This document shows, piece by piece, positions 57,057 through 64,000 of a DNA stretch of 64,000 nucleotides (the stretch's first letter is position 1; every line of letters begins with the position of its first letter). The position numbers and the translations under genes were made by a program. Location of the stretch: assembly GCA_030248065.1 (NCBI GenBank), contig JASAMV010006607.1:19430-83429 (forward strand). The letters are read 5' to 3'. The stretch is from Rhynchonema sp. JSB1_4 (taxonomy: Eukaryota > Nematoda > Chromadorea > Monhysterida > Xyalidae). The notes under the pieces are model-generated. The model was given only the letters and a program-made list of their open reading frames with translations. It was not told where the DNA came from and ran no database searches.

Positions 57057-60000
57057 CTACCTGCGTCGCGGCGGCGTTCGCGAGCGACGTTGTTCACTGC
57101 TCCGACGACCACGTTTCGGCGATGTACGCGTCACTGAGCGCGACGGCGAGTGACGACGCGTCGTTCCGCGGCTACGATCGCGTGGATCCACTCGACGGTA
57201 CAGTTCTCCATTCGGTCCACGTTCAATATCCCTGGGATTCAGTCGATTCGCTTCCTCCTGGGTGACTGACACCAACGTTTGTTCCTGCTGTTCACGTCGT
57301 GAGCGACGTGGAGGCGCCGGCGACGTGCGGCGACCTCGACTCGATTCCTGTTGCGACGTTCGGCTCACACGGCTGTCTCGACTACCGCTACGACTGCGGC
57401 GACGGGGACGTTCACGTAGCGAATCACCGAAGCGATGACGCGACGGGTCACGGTCGACACGGGTTCCACGGCTGGACGTTCCAGTCGTTGACGTAGTTGT
57501 CATGTCACGTGACGACGTTCCTGGGTCGCGTGACGAGCCATCCGATCGCGTGGTCGTTCGTGACTCTGAGCGAGCCGCTCTGCCACGATCATCCCTTCCC
57601 CCGCGGGTTTCAAGTTGTCGACCCGACAACTGAGCGGTATCGGCCTGACGTTCAATTTCCAGCGTTCCTGTGTCGATACATTTCAATCCTGACTTGTGTC
57701 GCTTCAGATACGCGTTGTTCTCCTTTAGTTCAGCCAAACGTGCCTTGCATGCGTTCTCGATCCAACGTCCATCGGACGTGGTCAGTCGTTCCCATCGAGC
57801 CATGTGGTCGTTCGGTGTCGGTTCCATAGGTGGCTTGATCTGATAGCGTTTCGTGATCGGGTTCTTAAAACCCATGACCACCATCGACGTGCAGATATAG
57901 ATGAAATGGAACTCCGTACCAGTCAACAGTCGATTCACTTGGCCGTTCGGTTCCTCGTACCACAACTTGTTGAAGAACTCCTTGAATAGCGCGCAGCAAT
58001 CCGTGACATGGTAGTTCATGCAGATTCTGCAGTACGCCTCCTGAATGTGCGGATCTGGTGTTGGTAGATTCTGGTATTCGGTCCTGACGTTCATTCGATA
58101 ATCCAATTTCTTGTTGGCACTCAGAACGGCCTGCAGTTCGTCACTCAATGTGAACATGTTGAAGTGCGTCAGAATGGTGGCGTGATCTTCACCGAGATCC
58201 ATCGGCCATTTTCCTGTCAGCTCCTTGTGTTTCGTCACAATTTGCACCAGTTCGTTGTACGATCGACGTGGTTTCGCACAGAACACGAAACAGGCGTCAG
58301 GATATTCTTGACGTGCTTCCTTCATGATGTTCAGTTTTTGGTTGACGCAAGTCCACAGTTCGCGTTCGTATTGGGTGAAGGTCGGGAACCACGATTTGTT
58401 GACGACACACCACCAAGCCGTTCCTTTCTGTCGCGATCTGCCTGGGAAGCCAGCCACTTCTGCTCCCAGCGTTGGTTGCGTTCCAGGTGGTGTTCCATGC
58501 AGGTTTGTCACGTCGAGAAACTGGCCGTTCTCCGATGTCGTTGGCTCCGTGCATCGCAGACAATCTGTCGTTCCATGAGTCAACGGCGTGTTGCAACGAA
58601 CGCACACATAGATAGCGACGTGCAGTAATCGACGCATGTCCGGCATGTTCAATGTCAGCGTCTGGTTGTTCACCACAGAAGAACCCAACGGGTTCTTCGC
58701 CAAGTCGAATACACACGATTCATAGCCGGTGTCCCAAGTCTTGCGTTCGTCGTTCGATTGCGACTCGGTCAAGTAGAACTTGTACTCCAACCAAGTATCC
58801 ATTTGACGTTCTCCTCGAATGTTGATGGCTGATGACGCCAAATCAGAATCCCAGTCGCGTCTCTTTGCACGCACTCGCAACGGCTGCGTTCTGTCCTTCC
58901 ATGCATCGACATATTTCTTTTCCTGCTGTTCCAGATGTTCAAAATCGATCCAGACCACGTTATTTTTCTCATCGATCTGATCGGGCTGTAGTTCGACTGC
59001 AGTTCGCAGTACAGGCGTCGAAGCCGGTGTTGGACGTGTTGACGTATCCGACACTTGTTCTGTCTCCTGTTGTCGCGATACCGGTCTAGTGTGCGTGGTG
59101 TCACGTGACGAAGACGGACGACTCTGTTCAGACGACGATTGACGCTGTTGTTCCTGAATGATGGGCACAAGCATACGCAGTAGTTCCTCTGGCGTGGTGT
59201 TCATCCTGAGCGCCGTTTGATGCAGAATCGCGGCGAACTGATCCGGTTTTGGCGGCTCCTGTGTGGTCACCAATTGCTGGTAGTGCGCAGCCAGATGATT
59301 GAAGAACGTTTCGAACATTTGCTGCTGCTTGTGGTTCAAACTCAGCTTGTAGTCCATAACCACTTGATACGGCGTTGGTCGGCTCGGGTTCATGTTGGTG
59401 GCTACTGAATGCCATCCAACGACGTTCGACCACGAAGGATTGTCCTCCATGCGCAGGTTCTTTTCGAAGTGGTTCGGTTCGCCGACTGCTGATAGAATTG
59501 TAGTCGTTGGTGTCGGTTTGATGCCGATATTGATGTTGTCATACATTCCCTTCAGCAGTTTCATCAGTCGAATGAAATGCGATCCTTTCAATTGCCACAA
59601 TTCCGGGTGTTTTGCCTGCGCCAATTCGAACGTCTGCAGCATGAGATACATGTTCATCTTCGTCTGCTGCTCCCGTTTGCCTTTCTGCGCCGTATATTCC
59701 TTTTTCAGTTGTTTCAACGACTGTTCGGCGGCAGTGATCACCATGTCGATTTCATCGTCCGAAAACGGCACCTCATCGCGTTTGAACGTTCTGTTGCGGA
59801 ATTGTTTCTCGCCAGAGTCCTGGATGCGACGTGCCTGCGAGTCCTCAACGATTTTGATGCGTTTTTCGCGGTCTTCCTCCTGGCTTCCAGCTGTCGGCTG
59901 AAGCGACGGGTCGACGTTCGCTTGATGCGTGATCAAGTTGGACAGCAAGCTGACTGGCATGACGACGTTCTGAGTCGGGTTTTGTTGTGCTCCCGACGCG

Positions 60001-63000
60001 TACGCGACCATCAGCGACTGTAGCGTGTCAGTCGCGACTCCAGTGTCGATGTTCGGAAGATCGGTCTCCACAGCACCACGACGTACCGGTGGCAGTTCAC
60101 CGACGATGTACGCGTTGCCAACTTGGAATCGTTCCTGGCCCATGATGCTGTCGTACGCTTTGCAGATTCGACGCACACGCGTCTTGTAGGCCTCCACTTG
60201 CGTGTCGTACCAGTCGCGTTGTGCTCGATTTTCCACCATGTTCTCCAGTTTGTACTGTATGCCGATCACGTTGAGCATATGCGATGTCTGCCTGCGATGG
60301 TAGTTCAGATATGACAGTGGTTTGTCCTCACGACGCATGAATGTGAAGCCGTCGAAGTTCTTATCACGTGAGGGATTGTCCGACGTATAGATTCCTCGAT
60401 CGGTCTCGCGGCTGTGAGTCATTGGGATGTCCCTTGGCAAGATGTGAGCCAACACAGCCGGTGATTTCTCATCGCATTGCACAGCCTCCGTGATGATCTG
60501 CTCGTTCTCCGGCGGCGGCATAACCATGTCCAATTGAACTCGCACTTTTTGCTGAATCGTCGTGATCGTTGTGCCATAGTTCTCATTGCCGACTAGTCGT
60601 TCCAATTCACGCATCTTCACTTTCTCGCGCAGCATCTGTACATGGTAGTACAGATATTGTGTCCATTCGATCGATTTCAACATGTTGAACACGTTCTGGC
60701 CGATCGCTGCGATTTGTTTGTTGCGTTCAAGCTCTCGCCAGCTGTTGTGATTTGATTCCGGCATCGACATTGACAATTCCGTGATTCGACGTGCCGGTTC
60801 CAGCGTTTTGGCGTACAGAACCAGTGGGACGTTCTTTGTTGGCGTCATTTCGAACTGGTTGTACAGCGAGAGTCCATATGTCTCGTTCTGCCAATCGTCC
60901 TCCGTCGAATAGATGCCGATGTACACACGCAGTAGTTGCTGCATCGTTTCGCTGTGCTGTGTCGCGATGCACAGCACGACGTCCTGGTCGAACTGCTCGG
61001 GCATTCCACTGGAATCCATCACAACCATGCGTGTTGGTAGTTCATCGAGTAATGGTGCGCTGTGGAACATGTGACGTTGATAGGCGCGTTCGTTCGGAAT
61101 CGGTGCGACCATTGGTCCGGCTGCTCGAATTTTGGTCGAATTCACCAGCACACTGAATGCTGCTGTTGGCGTTGTCTTGCTGTAGATTCCGTATTTGCCA
61201 ACTTGCGATGCGCGACTGAGCGGCGGGAACAGTTCCGGGATGCACATCAAATGACGAAGTGCATGACGTGCCTTTGCCAGTACGGCAAGCTGTAGACGTA
61301 GTGTCGATGGCACGTGCGGGCCTTGCGTTCCCAATTTCAGCACCTCGATGTTCAGACGCGGTGTGAGCATTCTGATGAAGTCCGTTCCAAACGCGGCTAC
61401 TTTCAACTCGCATTGTTCAATCGTTGGCGGTGCGTTTGACGCTGCGATCTCGCTGTTGTGCTTAGCCAGTAGCGATTTCATGTTGGTTTTCGCTTGCCAC
61501 AAAGCGATGTCGACGATGTTGTTCTCCCATTCGATCACTCTGCCTGTCCTATCGACTCCAGTTCGATACTCCTTGATGACGTCGTCCGCTGTCTCTCCAG
61601 TCACGATTCGGATCGGTCCAACCAATCCCTGTTCCTCGATGTGCCCAAGCGTTTTCTGAATCGCTGGATTGATCAGATTGCCGATGTTGTCGTTGTACAT
61701 CGCTGGATTGCACAACATTTGCATCAACGCGATGTCGAGTGTGACGAGCGTGTCCTTGGACAGGTACTGGTTCAGATGCATCGTATATTCGTTATCGGCG
61801 TTCTGGATGATTGCATCGCGCATCCATCCTGGGGCGAACACATTCGATGTGTTCTCCGGCATGCACAGTCGGCCATACGTCGTTCTGGTCGCTCTGCCGT
61901 GGCGACGATTCGTGTACTTGTAGAGTTGTTCCTCATAGCCGAAATCCTTCTTTCCTTTTTGAATTTCGCTGTGCAGCCACAAGACGGATTCAGCGCCCAA
62001 ATTCGCACCATGTCCCCTGACGTTCATACGAACATCCGACGGTTCGATGTGCTGCATGTCAACCATGTGTGGCGGCAGCGGCACACCAAATGTGTCGATT
62101 GACGCGCGTTCGTCCATGCCGGCCATTCCAAAGCCGTAGATGATGCCACACTTTTTCCACAACTCCACGTTGATACCAGAGTAGTTGGCGTTCCAGAAGC
62201 TTTTGAACGACTCACTCAGCAATGTCGATCCTTCACTGAAGACTGCTCGCGAGTCGACGAGAAACACGACGCCATTCGTCATTGCGAAAGCCATGCGCGG
62301 AATGAATCGGATACTTTCCACATAGTCGATCGTTTTGATCATCAATTCGCGTTGGAATGCGTACGGAAGGAACTTGTACTGCTCGACCATGTAGTCCTGA
62401 CAGATGCGCAGTAGCGTCGTTTTTCCACGGCCTTCTCCAATGTTGGACTCCCAATTCGGTTTGAATACGGCTAGTGCGCTGCGATCGATTCGATCCATTT
62501 CGGCATCCCAGCCTAGTGCTCCGGTGTTCTTTATCGACTTGGTCAGCATTTGCTCGGCTTCGATCCATTGCTCAGGCGTGCTCACTGTCTGCATGACGGT
62601 CACACGGCCAAGTTGGCGACCGAGTGATACCTGGAGCATGTAGTAGCTCATGAAGAACGAGTACAGTTGAGCGCCTTTCGTTTTACAGCCAATTTGCGTT
62701 CGGATGATGCCGTTGATCGCGCTGGTCACATAGAAGAACTTGTTCGTCTTGTCCGGCACTTGGTCGTTCAAATCCCTGATGATCTCGGTAACGACGTCTG
62801 CGTCCATTTGGAACTTGCCCATCAGCACCGGAATGATGACATCCTCATCGAACATGTGGTATCCCTCCTTGGCATATGTGTTCGGCGGTGCAATTTTTCG
62901 TTTTGCCTTGTCCTGGGGCGACAGTTCCATCCAATGATTCCTGCCGGATTCCATGTGTTCTGGGTACGAGAGTGGTTGTCCTGATGGTCTCGGATTCGCT

Positions 63001-63398
63001 GGATTCGACATCTTTCCACCCAGTTCCAGCACATCAAATGCGGACAACTTCTCCGGCTCGTTCGGAAGTCTGCCGTTCAATCCTTTGCTCGCAAACAACA
63101 ACGGTTCAACTTGTCCGATGTCTCGAGCTGATTCGTATTCAATGTCGTTCTCCTGGATCTCAGGCTCGAAATTGTCTGATAGATAGTCCTTTGATGCAAT
63201 CGAGCTGTTCACGTCGTCATCCATAGCCTTGACTGACTGGTCCATCCACTTGGTCGACATAAATCGCTGTGTCACTCCTGTGTTCAAACAGCGTAGCGCG
63301 GCAGCTGTTTCACTCGATGTCACTCCTTTCAGCCAATCATCATTGATGTTCGAAAACTCCCAACTGTCTGCCGGCTGGTCCAATCCAAGCGGGTTCAT
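57057..63398 (-). CDS. Giant intronless ORF, 2113 aa, unknown function, virus- or element-like
   Basis: One unbroken frame from ATG at 63398 (MNPLGLDQPADSWEF) to TAG at 57057. The frame stays open upstream to about 63800 but has no other ATG; that part encodes a hydrophobic stretch (LNALLILLCISSLLLC) and then acidic, coding-like sequence, so an upstream start or splice is possible. I recognise no family. Visible features: a P-loop-like IGEGRGKTTLL (about residues 318-328; the first Gly is displaced from strict Walker A), then GVVFLVDSR (about 375) in Walker-B style; large globular regions to about 1400; a disordered Ser/Thr/Gln/Pro linker (about 1410-1470); a CVRC..DCLRC zinc-ribbon-like pattern (about 1595-1615); CRIC..CC (about 1790); and a 190-residue Arg/Ser tail (RPRRRSRSGSR, RRSRTPPRRR). 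There is no reverse transcriptase, integrase, RdRp GDD or transposase motif. All other long genes here have introns every 75-200 nt. An integrated virus or large mobile element protein is the leading guess. An SR-like host gene is less likely. Confidence 0.75.
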   Translation of the reverse strand: MNPLGLDQPADSWEFSNINDDWLKGVTSSETAAALRCLNTGVTQRFMSTKWMDQSVKAMDDDVNSSIASKDYLSDNFEPEIQENDIEYESARDIGQVEPLLFASKGLNGRLPNEPEKLSAFDVLELGGKMSNPANPRPSGQPLSYPEHMESGRNHWMELSPQDKAKRKIAPPNTYAKEGYHMFDEDVIIPVLMGKFQMDADVVTEIIRDLNDQVPDKTNKFFYVTSAINGIIRTQIGCKTKGAQLYSFFMSYYMLQVSLGRQLGRVTVMQTVSTPEQWIEAEQMLTKSIKNTGALGWDAEMDRIDRSALAVFKPNWESNIGEGRGKTTLLRICQDYMVEQYKFLPYAFQRELMIKTIDYVESIRFIPRMAFAMTNGVVFLVDSRAVFSEGSTLLSESFKSFWNANYSGINVELWKKCGIIYGFGMAGMDERASIDTFGVPLPPHMVDMQHIEPSDVRMNVRGHGANLGAESVLWLHSEIQKGKKDFGYEEQLYKYTNRRHGRATRTTYGRLCMPENTSNVFAPGWMRDAIIQNADNEYTMHLNQYLSKDTLVTLDIALMQMLCNPAMYNDNIGNLINPAIQKTLGHIEEQGLVGPIRIVTGETADDVIKEYRTGVDRTGRVIEWENNIVDIALWQAKTNMKSLLAKHNSEIAASNAPPTIEQCELKVAAFGTDFIRMLTPRLNIEVLKLGTQGPHVPSTLRLQLAVLAKARHALRHLMCIPELFPPLSRASQVGKYGIYSKTTPTAAFSVLVNSTKIRAAGPMVAPIPNERAYQRHMFHSAPLLDELPTRMVVMDSSGMPEQFDQDVVLCIATQHSETMQQLLRVYIGIYSTEDDWQNETYGLSLYNQFEMTPTKNVPLVLYAKTLEPARRITELSMSMPESNHNSWRELERNKQIAAIGQNVFNMLKSIEWTQYLYYHVQMLREKVKMRELERLVGNENYGTTITTIQQKVRVQLDMVMPPPENEQIITEAVQCDEKSPAVLAHILPRDIPMTHSRETDRGIYTSDNPSRDKNFDGFTFMRREDKPLSYLNYHRRQTSHMLNVIGIQYKLENMVENRAQRDWYDTQVEAYKTRVRRICKAYDSIMGQERFQVGNAYIVGELPPVRRGAVETDLPNIDTGVATDTLQSLMVAYASGAQQNPTQNVVMPVSLLSNLITHQANVDPSLQPTAGSQEEDREKRIKIVEDSQARRIQDSGEKQFRNRTFKRDEVPFSDDEIDMVITAAEQSLKQLKKEYTAQKGKREQQTKMNMYLMLQTFELAQAKHPELWQLKGSHFIRLMKLLKGMYDNINIGIKPTPTTTILSAVGEPNHFEKNLRMEDNPSWSNVVGWHSVATNMNPSRPTPYQVVMDYKLSLNHKQQQMFETFFNHLAAHYQQLVTTQEPPKPDQFAAILHQTALRMNTTPEELLRMLVPIIQEQQRQSSSEQSRPSSSRDTTHTRPVSRQQETEQVSDTSTRPTPASTPVLRTAVELQPDQIDEKNNVVWIDFEHLEQQEKKYVDAWKDRTQPLRVRAKRRDWDSDLASSAINIRGERQMDTWLEYKFYLTESQSNDERKTWDTGYESCVFDLAKNPLGSSVVNNQTLTLNMPDMRRLLHVAIYVCVRCNTPLTHGTTDCLRCTEPTTSENGQFLDVTNLHGTPPGTQPTLGAEVAGFPGRSRQKGTAWWCVVNKSWFPTFTQYERELWTCVNQKLNIMKEARQEYPDACFVFCAKPRRSYNELVQIVTKHKELTGKWPMDLGEDHATILTHFNMFTLSDELQAVLSANKKLDYRMNVRTEYQNLPTPDPHIQEAYCRICMNYHVTDCCALFKEFFNKLWYEEPNGQVNRLLTGTEFHFIYICTSMVVMGFKNPITKRYQIKPPMEPTPNDHMARWERLTTSDGRWIENACKARLAELKENNAYLKRHKSGLKCIDTGTLEIERQADTAQLSGRQLETRGGRDDRGRAARSESRTTTRSDGSSRDPGTSSRDMTTTSTTGTSSRGTRVDRDPSRHRFGDSLRERPRRRSRSGSRDSRVSRTSQQESSRGRRTSPAPPRRSRREQQEQTLVSVTQEEANRLNPRDIERGPNGELYRRVDPRDRSRGTTRRHSPSRSVTRTSPKRGRRSSEQRRSRTPPRRR

Positions 63399-64000
63399 AT
63401 CGATGCTGGCTGCTTGCACATCGATGTCGTCGTTCTTTGCTGTCTCCTCACGCAGTTTCTCCGCAACTGCAATCGCTTCCGGATCCGTCAAATAGATGTT
63501 CCCGCCCGGCGCCACAACGGGGTGGCAGTTGTAATGATGGGCGTGCGCGGCAATTGATACGCGATGAATAAGATGCGTTGCATGACATAGGAGTAGAGAT
63601 GAGATGCACAACAGAATGAGTAGAGCATTGAGCGTAGATGATGCCGAAAGATGCACAGAAGTTGTAGCAGATGCATGGTTGGCCACCCACACATGTGATC
63701 GATCTCCTGCGATTTTCAGCCGCACTTCATCCTTGCTGCGAAACGCTGTACACCCACGCGGTCGTGATCCCCTCGCGAGTTGAAGACGGCAACTTCGCAC
63801 TCCGCTGATGCGCTGTCAGCCAATGTCCTCGGTGCAACCTTCCCGTAGGTAAATTCGGTACCTACTCGTGATGACGCGCGATTTTCGTTTCCTTCTCCTT
63901 TCGATTGCCATTCGTTTAGCGACGTTCATTTCCGACGTTCAATCGACAACTTTCCACGTTGATGTAGGATCCAATACATCAGTTGTCTCGATCACACGAC
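63399..64000 (-). other. Upstream region of the giant ORF, truncated by window end
   Basis: 63399-63800 is in frame with the giant ORF and lacks stops. 63801-64000 shows no ORF of interest. The rest of the possible element lies outside the window, so its borders and promoter cannot be judged. Confidence 0.5.

Noticed and set aside
57060..63700. Numerous plus-strand and other-frame open reading frames opposite the giant ORF
   Set aside because: They are shadows created by the codon composition of the minus-strand gene.
1..64000. Search for CRISPR arrays, bacterial operons, rRNA or attachment sites
   Set aside because: None is present. The intron structure and transposon types show eukaryotic nuclear DNA.

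Overview
This is eukaryotic nuclear DNA. Its genes are broken into many short exons with GT..AG introns and sit in a sea of inverted-repeat transposable elements. A caveolin, a peptide-type GPCR with features of the FMRFamide receptor family, a divergent single-domain globin and a multi-saposin precursor together suggest an invertebrate, most likely a nematode. That assignment is inference from gene content. No rRNA or mitochondrial marker is present to confirm it.

Layout. 1-3291 is the 3' flank of caveolin, with short repeats. 3292-10900 (-) is a seven-exon caveolin gene; one intron carries a 2.6 kb Tc1/mariner-type TIR element with other elements inside it. 10901-21864 is intergenic and repeat-rich, with mariner-like MITEs, a hAT MITE with a perfect 8-bp target duplication and a 612-bp fold-back element. 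21865-26321 (+) is a six-exon GPCR with a 1.66 kb fold-back element in intron 1. 27481-29170 (-) is a five-exon globin, convergent with the GPCR. 29171-38888 is a transposon graveyard: a second fold-back copy holding three further insertions, five hAT-like elements with 8-bp duplications (one inside another), and the 3' part of a non-LTR retrotransposon. 38889-39943 (+) is a two-exon gene I do not recognise. 40655-43827 (+) is an omega-amidase/Nit2-type nitrilase with two alternative copies of exon 7. 44833-53379 (+) is a precursor with five saposin-B domains, each encoded by the same A-B-C-D exon set; one intron contains a hAT element inside a Harbinger-like element. 53380-57056 is non-coding or unexplained. 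57057-63398 (-) is a single uninterrupted ORF of 2113 codons (open without ATG to 63800) with an arginine/serine tail and no domain I can name. It is the one part of the window built unlike a host gene.

The host genes are not an operon and share no pathway: membrane scaffold (caveolin), peptide signalling (GPCR), haem protein (globin), metabolite repair (Nit2) and lipid interaction or defence (saposins). All exon models were made by hand from splice signals, reading phase and protein similarity. In each complete gene the exon lengths sum to a whole number of codons. The most notable observations are the mutually exclusive Nit2 exons, the giant intronless ORF, a strongly over-represented 9-mer near splice sites, and the stack of datable nested transposon insertions.
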